In this document: positions 34,681 to 48,125 of the stretch, one piece after another
How positions within the stretch are numbered: the stretch's first letter is position 1
Layout of the letters: each line of letters begins with the position of its first letter
Origin: Polyporus tsugae
Taxonomy: Eukaryota > Basidiomycota > Agaricomycetes > Polyporales > Polyporaceae
NCBI GenBank assembly: GCA_024305745.1
Contig: JAHRBS010000008.1
Location: 62,001 to 126,000 of the forward strand
Direction of reading: 5' to 3'
Length of the DNA: 64,000 nucleotides
Translations under genes and position numbers: made by a program
Notes under the pieces: model-generated
Seen by the model: the letters and a program-made list of their open reading frames with translations, nothing else
Database searches by the model: none
Told to the model about the DNA's origin: nothing

Positions 34681-35527
34681 TGAGATGACTGAGGCGGCTG
34701 CTCTGTCAACCAGAGGTCTCTCCACCTGAACGAGGACTAGCATATGTACGTACTTATCCACGGTATAACTTTAGCAGGTAATCAGGGCCGCGCCGTTACG
34801 CGGTACTGTACTTACGTGGACCCCACTCCTTAATTCCAACGGAGAAGGCCGGCTCGAGAATGCGTCATCCTTTCTGATATTCCATAGTAGAAACGTATGC
34901 AAACACGGCAGCGACGGACCCAGAGGACATATCCGACGACTGCGGAAGTGTTACGCGGTTGACGATTGCTGAAGTGGGCAAGAATTGTAGCCTCATGTGA
35001 GTCAACGACCCTGACATGCATGCATGGGCCGCGGCACTCACCGCAGGGACTACGCTCGACAACGAGTTACGACGCCCAGCTGGGTGCACGACACAAGGCG
35101 ATATACCAATCGCGGGAAGGGCGATTGCATCATGGGGCCGGCGTGATCGACGCTAAACTGGCCAATACCCTCCTTCGGGTCCGGATACCTAGGTTTGTAG
35201 CCGCACGGCGTTCAGTACGACCTTCCGGATATGTATCATTGTATGACCGTACTTATAATTCAGGGCCCCCACGAAACGTGACTTCGGAAGCAAAACACGC
35301 CTGCTCTCATTGGAGGCTGGAGCACGTTCGCTGATTCCCGCGACGGAGCATCTCCCTCTGATATCATTATCACTGTCGCCACCATCAGCAGTAAGTACTG
35401 TCGAGGTGACAGCGGAAGGTTCCATAGCGAAACTGTGCCTTCCACGAAAGGCGTTGACGACTCGTTGACTGCACGGCCTTCGGGGGTCCGGGATGGATGG
35501 CCCGAGGGCGACGTTTGATGACATTTA

Positions 35528-35555
35528 CCGGGGTGACCACTGGTGACCACCCCGG
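35528..35555. repeat. 28-bp imperfect palindrome
   Basis: Arms CCGGGGTG and CACCCCGG flank a centre that is itself nearly palindromic (ACCACTGGT). Outer CCCGAGGG/CCCTCGGG octamers at about 35500 and 35573 may extend the hairpin. Confidence 0.7.
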
Positions 35556-37044
35556 AGGTATGCGTGATGGGCCCTCGGGGGGCAATTCACGGGAACGTTC
35601 CTGATGGGCAGGTCGCACCCAGCAAAGCACGATTGTCGTATGTAGGACGATCAGAAGTTGTTGGGTGAGCTGTCTCGTAAGCGAGGTGCGCGCATGCACT
35701 GCGGCGCATCCAAGTAAGTAAATAAGTATGTGCACGGGGACGGGTGATGGAATGCGTTCAACGCGATGTCTGAAAGCCCTGGGGTCTGAACTTGCGTACA
35801 GCAGGACAGCTGACCTTATAAATACGAATTGCCTCGTCCGTCAGCCACGCTCACAGCATACATTAACGTTGACGTTTGCGTGCTGTAAGTAGCTGGTTTC
35901 GGGTGCAAGCGTATACCGCTTAGCAAGTAGTCGCATTGACTCCTGGAGGCAGGCTCGACGCGGTGAGTCTCTTGACATGAAATGTTTGTCAGTCCCCATG
36001 AATACCGGCCGCAACTCCGACCATGACAGGGTACCGGCAACGAATACCTGCATAGGGGTATCAAGACGCTGCACATGTTCACTCTCAGCAGGAACGAAGC
36101 AAATGAACCGACTTTCGATAAGTAACCATCTCAGGCCAATGAGAACTGGCAAATGAGTGCCAGAGAGCTATTTTTTTTCGTGCCGATTCAAGGCACAGGT
36201 GACGAGAACACTAAGCAAGGCAAGCTAACGTACAGCGTAAGCACCACGGTGCAACCACAAAGGAGAGACGTGACGACGAACCACCATCAGGCGTTCAGGC
36301 GACATTCCCAGCGGACAAACGGGCAGTTGTCCATAGGGTTGCCATGGATCAGTCAACGGGTCCGACGGAGTCGCATAAGTAACTTCGCATTTGAGCCTTT
36401 GCGGGATCCGACGATCCACGGAGTTCCCCCGCGTTATGGGTGCCTGATATCGGTTGTCTTGGTCTCAATCATTCCTCGCGACACAAGACAAGACGCACCA
36501 TGACGAAAGAATAACAATGCAACACACGTCGCACAGCGCTACGAGTTGAGAGACGTCAACTTGGCTACTACCCGACGCGAAACTCCGCGTACCTGGTGGG
36601 CCATGTACCGATTTTGCAACTCTATACCATACTTACTCCCTTTGTCCCCTCCGGCGTTCAATCTACAAACCCGTCATCAACATCAGCGCGAGAAGCAGCC
36701 AAGTTTTGTCCTTACTCGTCTTGGCCCAACGCGTCCTCGGAACGGTGTGCCACTCGACGTCCACCTGTGCCACTCGGTTAGCGTTCCGTTTACCGGTTTC
36801 ACCGAGAACACACGCACACACACAACCAACACGGCGATAAAGGAAGGACGTACTTACCGGGACAGAACGCTCGGCCTTCTAGCGCATCCCGCCGCCCCGA
36901 CAAGCCGCGTTGCGTCATAGCCGATGGCGGGGGGAAGCGAGAAGGGAGAAGCGATTTGAAAGGCACAGATCGTCCCGCACATCCGGGGTCCGCGTCGACG
37001 GTCGTTCCTGCAGAGTTCCGGAGCCCAGACCTGCCTATCGCGGA

Positions 37045-37119
37045 ACAAACACCAACACCAACACCAACGCCTACACCAGCACCCGCACCCGCACCCGCAC
37101 CCGCACCAGCACCGCCGCC
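37045..37119. repeat. (ACACCA)n/(GCACCC)n hexanucleotide repeat
   Basis: Degenerate hexamer array; the open frames through it (Pro-Thr and Pro-Ala repeats) are products of the repeat rather than genes. Confidence 0.85.
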
Positions 37120-37408
37120 AGAGCGCGAAACAGCTTAGGTTCTAGCATCTCCCCCCCCCGACCCGAGCTCCGGAATACGCGAGCGGATGAGCACATATGA
37201 ACGCGCGCCGGCCGTCCTGGATGTTCACCCCCGAACCTTGCGAAGCACCCTCCAGCTCCCTCGTAGTGGGCTCGTTTCCACAGCATGGGGCCCGTCGAAG
37301 CAGAAGAAGCACCGCGAATGAACTTCGAAAAAGCACGGAGTGCATACCATACATCCAGCGACGATCCGGATCGCTCGCGCGGGACCCGCTCTCCGAGGGA
37401 TCGACGAT

Positions 37409-37453
37409 GGACGGACGGACGGACGGACGGACGGACGGAAAGACGGACGGACG
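37409..37453. repeat. (GACG)n tetranucleotide repeat
   Basis: About ten GACG units with one interruption (gaaagacgg). Confidence 0.9.
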
Positions 37454-39087
37454 GAGGCTCTAGTGACGAGTGTCACAGTCTAGCCCTCTGGCCTCTCGGA
37501 TGCGCACTCCGTTCCGAGTCCGAGGCGGCTTCCTCTTCCAGGGTCGTGTCTCGATCTCAGCATCCGCGTATTGCATTGTATGCTTTTACGTCTTAGGGGG
37601 TGCCCAGTGGGAGTTCGTCGGATAACACATGCCCACGCGGGGTGCGTGGCGAGGACGAACGGACATACGGGGTGGGATGGTGGAGACCAGTATTTCGAAC
37701 CTAGGCCTGAGGGTTCGGACCGGGAGTCCATCAGTATGTTGTCCTGGGGTGAGGAGCGGATATGGTGGGAAGGTGCGCATCGCTAGGGTGCCACTCGGGA
37801 AACCTTGATTACCGACGAATGAACCATGGTGTCAGTACTAGCGCACCCGTCAACCTAACCATTCAAACGGTTTCTCTGACCAGGCAGCAAGCACCAGCGA
37901 TTGTGCCACACCGCACGACACACATCAACCCATGACAGAATTCAGCAGTGATGTGTGGCACAAGACGCTGGACATGATGAAGGGTGGTTGTATGTGTATC
38001 GTCCTAGCGATAAAAGAGCCCTGAGCTATAGAACAAGCTCCATGTCCCATGGGCACATGCGTACTGCGTCATGATCCTGCGTCTTTCCGTCGAACGTCAG
38101 GGCCCTGCGCCCATCCAACGTTAGTGCGTCCTCGCGGGCCGCTACGCGACACGCATATACAGGGACATCCGGGGCGCATTCCCAAGCGGAGGCACGGTCG
38201 TAATGTCTAGTAGACACCCCAGACTCAAAACCTCGCCACAGCTCGTGTCAAACGTGCCGCGCCACCTCCGTCATCCCCAGACCCATCAAGGGCGCGACTG
38301 AATGGCCAGTGTCGGGGGAAGGAGCGTCAAGTTCGGTGCCCGGTAGCCCCTCGTCTCACGCCGGATGGAAGTAGCTAGTGCGCGGATACACAGCTGCGAA
38401 CCGCGAATCTCGCGCACCCGCTCATCCGCTGCGGCGGACGGACAAGCAGCTTCTTTCCCAGACAATACCCTCCCCCCCTCCCATGTCCCCAGATGTTACC
38501 ACAACTGCAGCGAGATAGCGTCTTGCCGCAGTGTGGGGTGTGCATCTGAAGATGAGACTCCGAGAGAAGCACGTAAGCCCACTGCAGCTCCGGTCCACCC
38601 AGCGAGAACGCGCAGCTTGGGCCCAAACCCGCCACCGCACATCATCAGATGTCCTCGGTTCTCGAGCGTATCAACTCGCATCGACCGACGTCCGAGAGAA
38701 AAAGGCTCACCGCATCGGCGCCGCCGGTGGCGATAAGGCCCTGACATGCAGCATACGGACCGCAAGCGCTGGGACGCGCGAAGCCCTAAGATTCGATAAT
38801 ATTTAGACCTCGCGCATTCGCTGCGCACGCTGTCGCCAGCCGTGGGTGGGAGGACGTCCTGGAAGCCTGAAGCCTGGAGCCTGGAAGCCGTCCTAACGAA
38901 ACTGAAACTTGAATACTTACCCACCGCGCCATGGGGGGGTGCTGTTGCTGAGTCCTGGGGTGCCTGGGGAACGCGTCTGATCCTGCATCGTCTCCCTAAA
39001 GCGGGGTCTGTATGCGGACGGAAACAACAAATGGAAGGCGAAGCGTCGAAGACGCACCTCGTTTCGGCGCATCAATGCATCAACCGA

Positions 39088-39102
39088 GGGGGGGGGGGGG
39101 GG
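39088..39102. repeat. G15 homopolymer
   Basis: Fifteen consecutive G on the plus strand; similar runs are at 39565-39575, 42594-42604, 44296-44304 and 48492-48507. Confidence 0.9.
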
Positions 39103-42100
39103 CTCCCGACGCGCCCCATCCTTCATGCCAGTGCGGTGTACACCGCATGCCAACTTGAGCTGGCGACGAGCGTACCATTAAAATTAAAATTTTCCTGCGT
39201 TCTGTGGAGTCGGAGTCGGAGCAACGTCAGCGGGCGAGGGGTTGCACAGCGTATTAGCCGAGCGCGCGCACAGAAGGATCGCGAAAGAAACTTACGAGAA
39301 CGTCGGAGGCGGAAGCTGAACGGTCATCGTTGCTTCGCGGCCCGCCTCCGTTCCGCTGCGACGGCATGCCGACTAATGCTTCCACGAGGATGCGCGGTCC
39401 CCCTCCAAAGAGGTCCTCGCAGGTCGCGCGTTCGAAGCTTGAAGGTGAAGCTGGTGCACCACCCCTCGCGCTAGCAGTCCTCGCCAGACGCGATACAAGT
39501 TTACGCCGCCGCTAGAAGCGCGAGCCGATGCAGGGGCGCACGATTTGGATTCAGAGTCAGACTTGGGGGGGGGGGAAAGCCACGCTCGCGATACGGTCGC
39601 ACGCAGGTTGCGGCCAGAAACGCTCTCGACCGTGCCCGAGCCGGAGACAAGAAGGGATCGTCCGTCCAAAGATGGGCATCCCGAGGGCGCCAAGGTGATC
39701 CGTGCGACGGAAGGGGGCCACGAGGCACGTCTTCCTCCGGCCTCGCAGCTCGCAGCCAATGCGAGCCGCAAGGCAGGGTGCCTCCGCATGAGAAGCACTC
39801 GGGGCCCACCAATCGCGTGCGAGATGGGAGAGAGATGGAGGTGGTGCGCGGAGTGGGTTCGAGATGGCATTTACGAAAACCAGGGCCGTAGATACGCCGA
39901 CGGCTTTGGACGAGGTTGTTCCAGTATGCGCGAGACTTGACACTTGACCATAGCTGTAGTAGAGGCGGATGAACTGGATGACAAAAAATCCGATGAGAGG
40001 TGCAAGGAAGGGCGCAGCATCCATCGAAAGAACGAGCGAAGCGGCTCTGGGCGCACCTGGGATCAAGATGATCAAATGCAGACGGGAGTTGCTTGGATGT
40101 GATGCACGCAGATGCCTCGAGCTCGAGATACGACGACGACGCGGCGGAAGAGAGCAATTGACCGCGTGAAACGCCCAAGTGGACGGGACAAGCCAGCTGC
40201 AGGTACTTAGAGCACTGGCCGCTGCCTGAAAATTTGGAACCTCATGCGAATTGACGCCCATCCCAGAAGGGAAAGATTGTGGCTAGCGCCTAATCGAAGT
40301 GCCGATTGCCTCGCGCATCCCGCACTCGAAGGCAAAAATGGGCGATTGTACCATTTCTGACGCCGAGAGCTTGAAGGACAGGCGAGTGGAACGAACGGCC
40401 ACACGGAAACACGCGAGGGAGATAGCTTGACTGACAATCGCGCGATAGTCCCGTTCATGGATTCTGGCAATCGGCCTCGCTCAGCTGCGCATGCGCGCGG
40501 TTCTGGTGACCATCGCTTCTCGTGCCCACTTCTTCGAATTCATTAATATCATTAGGTCTAATCGGGGCTCTCACTTCTGCAGGGGAACCGCAACGCGTAA
40601 TGCCAAACGGAAATATGCGAGAGCGCCATCTTGAGAGCCAGAATGTACGATCGAACGAACATTGCGAGAAGTGTACGTACTATACGTCTGGCGCGCGCTG
40701 AGGCCTGCAAAAGCCTCCTCCACCACACCCTCGGATGGCGAGAGACGATCTCTAGAATTCGCTGGGGGAAGGGGCACAGGGGAAACTCCTCTGACTCCTG
40801 CCCAGCGACATCGAAGATAGAAGTACCAATCGAACGGTCGAACCTGCACGAGCCACATGCACGATGCGGGTTCGTGGCAGCCACGCGTCGGCGCTGGCCA
40901 CAATCATAGCCCGACGACATCGCGCGCGCGAGCGAGCGAGCGAAGGAAGCCACAGACGGCCGCGAGGCACGAGCGGCGAGTCAGGACGTCAAGACCTAGA
41001 GCCTCTGCGTAGAAAGTGACGATAACAAGATAGCGTTATATATAAAGACACGCGCAGATGGATGGCCGCGGTGGGAAGCATCAGCGAGTTTTCAAAGGCA
41101 GCACGTAAAGCCGGCCACTTCGACTCCCAAGATCACGTCCGAGACGTCACGGTCATGCAACGTGGGTGTAAGTACCCTGACCAGTCGCGACAAACGTGAG
41201 GGCGCTCCTGGCGATTGACCGGGACCAACCATCATCTCCAGTCCGAGATTGAATATTGAGCCAGGCGGTTGTCATCGCAGGCAAAGCGAAAAGTCGTTAG
41301 GCAAGAAGGCTGACGCATGATGGACATGTACCGATGTGCACATTAGCAAACACGAGTACATATGTAATCCCCCTCCATGAAATGGAGGGACCCACGGTTG
41401 TAGCCCTATGTACATGCGCGCAAGGCATGTAGAGTACTTACACGCACATTATAGCTTAAGCACTACTCATGATAAAGTGCTCAGCAACCGACAGTCGAGG
41501 CCCAATTGAAGATACCCCAGCGTCCGTGGAACGAAGTCCGTCCTGTACATCAAACTCCAGAACCCACAGTCCAGACACGCACGCCGGAAATTTGCGCGCG
41601 AGGCCGTCCGGCCAGTGCGGGCACGAGGCGGGCGCGAAGCGCGACCGGCCTCGAACCACTACTGTGACTGACGGCGAGCGAGTCGCGGGCAACGCGCGGC
41701 GTGCGCGTGGCGTTGGCCATGGCCATGACGACAGGTGGACTGAGAGCCCCCGCCAATAGGAGACTGCGGGGGGCGCGACTACGCCCGAGACGTGGCGGGC
41801 ACTGGCACTAGGCCGCCTGGGTAAGAGACGCGAGCGAATGAACACGGGCGGATATACTGGGCGGATGCTGTGGTGGCCGGTAGATAGGTCAGCGCTCAGC
41901 GCGCGAGAGTGGGCGAAGCGACGCGGCACAGCCATCGACACGGTGCAGATCGCATGGATGCAATACAACGCAGAGATCCACATTCGCGAAGCCGCCGTTC
42001 TCTTGAAGAACAGTTTGGCGCAAGCGCGTGCACTTTTCAATTCAGAGTGCCCATGTGGAAGTACATACGTACCTGCGTCGTGCGAGAAGGAAGCGTCAGC

Positions 42101-45100
42101 GAGCCAACGAGCCAACGGTGCAGACGTTCCACGCGAACAACTTCCGTCCGGCGACGGCCTGCGCGCGGAACACGGCGCTGCCGCTGACAGTGACACGCGG
42201 GATAGAGTTGCGCCAACCGTCTGCGGTGCGCGCGAGGAGGACGTAAAAGCCGATATACGTACTTATGCTTATACTTAGAAAAGGCGGTGCGCGCGTGGCG
42301 GCCCTCCCAGCGAGCAGATCGACACCGGCAGTCTCACCTACCGACACATCGACGGGGTGTACCCAGTACCTATGTAGGACGTCCGCGTCGGGCGAAGGAG
42401 CGAGAAAGAGCTGCTGACCAAGACCGGGCGGCGCGATATCGTCAAGGCGGTTGACTCATCGCCCGCTGATTGCATTCGCCGGCGGCAGACGTCTGAAGAG
42501 CTAGCTGCTGTCGACCACGCCCGCCTGCGCACGCGCAGAGGAGGAGGAAGGGCGGAAGGGAAGGGAAGCTGCGAGGGCCCCCACCGTCAGCCTGGGGGGG
42601 GGGGAGGGGGAGAGCGCGCAGCCGAGATGTGGCGGCGCGCGAGTGTCATCGAATCTGCGTATAACGGGTGCGACAGCTGGCCCACTTCGAGGCGCAGGAG
42701 CTCGGAGAAGGGTTGGATCGAACGACGAAAGGGGGGTCCCAGTCAGATCGCTCAGGTCAGGCGACGTGCGCGAGCGTGCCACCGCGTGGGTCGCCCAACG
42801 TAACCCACGGCATCATGCATCTGCATCAGGCCTTAGGCCTCAGGACGGGGCAGAAAGGAACCCAGATCGCACGACTCCGATGCCCGCCGTCGTGCTGTAA
42901 TTGTCCGCGCGCGCGTGCTGCGAAGGTTGGGTGGGCGGGAAACGGACTTGCCTGTATCTCCGCGAAGGCCGTTCTGAAGAGGGCTTGAGCCGTGCTAGAG
43001 ACGGCCGAGGGCGAGGCTCGCACGTAAAGATGACATAGAGCGTCAGAGCCAGCTGGGCAGACGAGCAGTGAGCGAGGGGAGTGCTGGTTGAGGGCATGCT
43101 CGTCATGCCCCAGAAGCAGAGCGTCGCTAAGGTGGAAGTCCTCGCTCGTGTTCAAGCTCGATGTCGTACAGCCACAGAGGTTGCGATTCGGAGCCACACG
43201 CCCGGCGGACCAATCGCATGAACCGAACAACTGAGAGGTCCTGTAATGGCATGAGATAAGTACAATGGCTCAGTCGAGACCCCAAGCTGCTGCTGCCGTA
43301 CGATTGCCCAAACTCACCGTATGCAGCGCAGCATCGACGACCAATACCAACGCCTTCTCCGGGGCCAGCTGCAGCCGACGCGTCCGCGTCAGGAGCAGAT
43401 TCAGAGTAGAGTTTGTGAGGCTGCGAATCCTTGGACGACCCTGGCAAAGTGTCCGCGCTTTGTCAGAGCGAACCCTCGCCACCGGTTAGAAGCGAACCCG
43501 ACCGCCGCAGGGCGGACGCGAAGTACTCACAATGACACTGACACTGAGTACCAGTGACACGCCAAGGCCCTTGAAGCAGCGTTCTGAGCGTCACGAGGAC
43601 GCCGCACCTATCGCCGAGCGTGCGAGCGGCCCAATCGCAAAGCAAGCGCCCCTCCGAAGCCGCACACCCACTCACCGGTTACACCGAGTAAGCCAGTCAC
43701 TAAGTACATAGTCAATGCGCAAGAGCCAGTCTGGCAGCGAACCGGCGAACCGCGAAGCCGGCGGCGCGCCGACCTCCAGGGTCCCAAGCTCAAGCCCAAA
43801 GCGGACGACGAGGCGGGCGCACAGCGTGCGCCAGCCCATACAGGAAGGTCGCGAGGGGGCGTCCGGTCCGAGCCCGCGACGTCTTGTGGGTCCCGCGCGA
43901 CGCGTTGTGGACGCGCTGGCCCGGACAGCTGACCGCGTCTGGGTCGACCCGGGTGCGTCATACACGGTACTGTATTCCCTGCGCGCATGCTGTGCGACGT
44001 CGGGTTGGCCTTCCGGTAATGTTCAACGTTCAAGACTTGGTTCAAGATTCAGTGCATACGTCTGCCAGTGCCACCGCCGTCACGTATACGTAGTACGGGT
44101 GGGTGGACGCCAAGCGTGCAGAGTGCGGCTGCGCTAGCCGGTCTAGTATGGCCATATGGGATCGATGCGATCCACCTGCAGCTTCTGCGGTCGGTTGGGT
44201 GTGAACGCGAACGCGCGGAGTCGTGGTTTTTGAGTTCCGGGTCGGGCGCACTCGATCGATCGTTTCAATTCCGAGCATTGAATCCGTGTGTGTGTGGGGG
44301 GGGGAAGAGGGGGACGGGCGTCGGCCTGGTCGCCGTATACTTACACGCGCCGGGGATGCGGTACGGTCTCGCACTCGCACTCGCGCTCGCAGGCCGTCGG
44401 CTCGTCCTTTCCTGGCGCGAAGACCCGAAGGCGTTGCGTTGCGTTGCATTGTGGCGCAAGTTCAAGGGGGGTGAGAAGCAGAGCTCTAAAGCCGCGCGCC
44501 GCGCGTAGCGAGCGTGGAAGGCGCGAGTGTGCGGGCCGACTTGTCAATGGCGTGTGGCCCGACCTGCGCCAGTGCAGTTCGTGCCAAGCCCAAGAGGAAC
44601 CAGCTGGAGAAACCAGAGCGAGATGCCAAGCATTCGAGGGCCGGGGTGTCGCGCCGTTTGGTTCTGTTCGGAGATGAAACGAGAACCAGCGAAGCTACAA
44701 GCGTGAAGCGTTCATGGTTTTTGGCTCTCTCTTGATGCCAGTGTCGATGTCGGGTGGCAGGTCGGGGGTGGGTGTTGAATCATAAGGACCCCCGACCGCC
44801 ATTGTTCGGGCGATCAGCTGCAAAGCCCAGCCAAGCCCAGGCGAGAAGCAGAAGCGGCTGGAGGGAACCCAACCCGCTCGACAGTGGCGGCTGTTCCGAA
44901 CCGACTCGGGCTGAGAACACTTGCCAGCTGCAGTCCGCGAACACCGCAGCGCACTGAAGCTCGTACTCGGCCTTGGCCGTGGTAACGTGGGGTGTGCCGC
45001 AGCGTCGTTCTCTGCATGGACAGAAGATACCATCTACATCGGTAGTCTGAACTTTGGACGAGCGAAGAGTGGAGCCCGAAGGACGCTTGCAGACCCACAC

Positions 45101-47209
45101 GACGACCTCCAGAGCTAGAGGGGACAGGCACTGACGTCAATACCGCGCCTAACCGACTGAATTGAAGCATTGACACCCGCACCGAGCATCCGGGGGCTGG
45201 TATGTCGCCAATCCCATATGGGGCAGAACCCCTTCGAGATGGCCAGCGCGATGCGGAGATGGTTTGTCGTCGTCTCGCGATGGGGGTGCCCGTGCACGCA
45301 GCGGGGTGGGAAGGCCGGAGAGGGGGGGGTGGCAGGAAGAGTGCCCAGCTGACCATGCGAGGTGTGTGTCGACCTGACGAATGAATGAATTCGAACAAGG
45401 CGGATGGACGAACCTTCGCCTTCGTGGACGCCGGACAGGTCGTATCCGCGAAGAGTGGCCATTCAGCGAGTCTTGAGCGGAGGCGGCGAGAGAAGCGCCA
45501 AGCGAACCCGGATCCTCGGAGGCCTCAACCTGCGCTACCAGGTGAACCGTGAAAGAAAGGCGGACGGGACCGGAAGGCGCCAGTTCGGTGGCTGTATGCG
45601 TTCATGTTCGGGTCGTCGGGGGGTTGATACGGGCGCGGATGCTGGATATTGAACCATAGGCTCGCGTGGCGGGGCGAAGTAGAGTTCGCCGGCGCTCGGG
45701 GTCGCTGGGAGCGAGGCACGACGAGCGTGCGAGGAGGGACAGCACCGACCGGGGACCGGTCGAGCAGGCCCGAGGTTGAGCGGGAGCCTGAGGACGATCG
45801 GAGCGCGGACGCGCGGATACGAGCATCGGACGCTGCCCCGGCCCCCCCGAACGTCAATGTCAACGCGGCCTCGCGGAGTCGATCGGTGGTGCAACACTTC
45901 TACTGACAAATGAACAGCGTATGAGTTGATTATAGGGTGCCAAGGCCGAGACTTCGAAGTCGGGCATCCAGAACTAACAGGTCGCGCTCCATAACGAGCT
46001 AGGCCCCCAGAATTACGGGATGGGACGACGGGATGTGGAGGAGAGGCAGCGGCATAGCGTATGGAGTACGTACAGAGAGAAGCCCACCTAGTAGTGATCA
46101 GGAATGCGGGGTAGGACCCTTAGGGAGAAGTCCAAGTCGGGTTCGAGCGAGCGTTGGCAAGAGACGTCGACGTTTCTGCACGGAACGCCGCAATCTCGTC
46201 GAGGGCGATCTCGTGCGGGGTAGCCCCATCACCCATCATCCATCACAGATCGGCCGTTTCATTTCGCAGGGGGAGCCGGCGTTCAGGAGGACGACAGAAC
46301 CGGGAACGAGACAGCGAGAAGCAGCCAGACTTGGCAGAAGAACGGCAACATCGGGAGGATGGTCCGATGCAAGCGCCTCCAGCACGGGCGCTTCAACTGC
46401 CATTCGTGGGTCTCGGCGGCTTCCGGGGGTCACCGGTCGCCGGTCAGCTGCAGGCCGGCGGCCACAGACGACAAAACGCACCAGGTAAAGTTACGTGCGA
46501 GGCGGTGTGACGACATTGTCCTTTAGCACGAGGGGATTCTGCCATTGTTGTATCTGCTTCAACGGAGCGCGCAGTTTTGTGTGAAGTTGCACTAATTAAA
46601 GTACGATGCTAGGCCCCGCCTCGGAGGCGGAAGTTGGGCGGAAAGCTCAATCATCTTGCGATTGTCGACGACCACCGTATGTACCCGCTCACAAGGTACA
46701 CAGATATGCTCCGAGCTGACACCTGGCAGACGAAACATCGGTCCTCGGCACATATTACACGGCTCGCGCACCGGATTACGATGTGGTACCAGGTAAATGA
46801 CAAGCAGGTGACTGGCTGGACCAGCCCCGCGAGCGCGGAGGACCGGCCGCGAGTCCGATGTCTGAATTCATGGTGGTATCATAACGTTGGGGTGTCGGCC
46901 GCGGAACCCACGTTGACAGTTCAGAACACGAAGGATAGAACCGGAGGTGGTGGTGGTTGGATATCCTGAAACCTTGACTGGTCAGGTCGGAAGTCATCGG
47001 AGGATCCGGAGATAAGTACGCACTTGGCATGAATGGATTAATGGGAGATCGAGTCGCACAGTGCATGCATACGCATGTATGTACTGTACCAATCGCACGG
47101 GAGATGAACGTAACGTTGAACGTTGAAACAACGTTAATGAAACGTTGAATACTGACTGCTGAACGCGGGCCGCGGCAATGCGGGGCGGGTCTGTGTTAAC
47201 TGCTTAGCA

Positions 47210-47395
47210 TTAATGCGCGAACCGTGCTCGAGCCAACTTAGGCAGGAGTGTGGCTATCGCGGCGTCGGAGTCGGTGTCTTGGCAACCTGACATTCGGCAG
47301 TCGGCCTCCCAAACGGGAACCCAGGACCGGTTCCCCGCCCGCTCTAACACAAACACCTTGTCGGACAGCCCTCCATTCTGAGCGGGAGCATTCAT
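47210..47395 (-). CDS. Possible 61-residue small ORF, unproven
   Basis: A minus-strand frame starting MNAPAQNGGLSDKVFVLE reads as a balanced, soluble, protein-like sequence ending LPKLARARFAH, unlike the Arg/Pro/Ser-rich noise around it. There is no homologue that I recognise, no intron and no neighbour context. It could be chance. Confidence 0.15.
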   Translation of the reverse strand: MNAPAQNGGLSDKVFVLERAGNRSWVPVWEADCRMSGCQDTDSDAAIATLLPKLARARFAH

Positions 47396-48086
47396 GTTTT
47401 GCAACAGTATGCAGTCTTCTGTTGCAATCGCTGTCCTTGTGCGGAGCGGACGCCGTTCAGTCGAACGGGGACTGACCGGCCTTGAACAAGAAGCAGGCCT
47501 CTGCGTCAGCCACGAGCTCGTACTTACGGGCCACGAGCCACAAGTGCGACCGTGCATGTACCCGGTTGTACCGCACATGACGACCCTGTTGTATGTTGCA
47601 ACGTTGCAACTGTGCGCCGTCTCGTGGCTCTGCGCGTGCTCGCCCTGTGATGCGAATCATCAGCATGTACTGCATGACGTCGACTCGCGAGACGGGGCCC
47701 ACCACAATGGGTAAGTTAGGATCGCGCGGCTCCAATGGCTGTCGGTGCAGGTGGCATGGCATTGTCAGTAGACGGACGACCGGGCCGCATCATCAAGAAC
47801 AGAGCTGTACTTAATCTCGCCGCGGTCACGCGCTCGTATGTGTGTATTGTATGGTAAGTACGCCGGCTCGTGGGACGCGAACAGACAACATATAACCGCC
47901 ACAAGTCCCTCTTGAGGTCATGCATGACCTATAAAACGTTAACGTTCGCGCGATCGGCCGTTCGAACATGGACCACTCGGGCCTGTGGGGCGCCGAAAGC
48001 GAAATGAACTTCTCCCATTAGTCCTAGTCTACGGGTTCGGGTTCGGGCAATCACGAACATTAAGTGTGGGTTCGGGCGATCGCGCT

Positions 48087-48125
48087 GCAAGAGAGTGAGA
48101 GAGTGAGAGAGTGAGAGAGAGTGAA
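48087..48125. repeat. (GAGAGT)n-like repeat
   Basis: Repeated gagagtga units with small length variation. Confidence 0.75.

Noticed and set aside
37034..37453. Repeat-encoded Pro-Thr, Pro-Ala and Asp-Gly-Arg-Thr frames
   Set aside because: Translations of hexamer and tetramer microsatellites, not genes.
39557..40261. Minus-strand 234-codon frame with a hydrophobic stretch (PFLAPLIGFFVIQF)
   Set aside because: The hydrophobic piece is short and the surrounding translation looks random; overlapping frames on both strands are as long. Possibly a tiny membrane protein, but I cannot support it.
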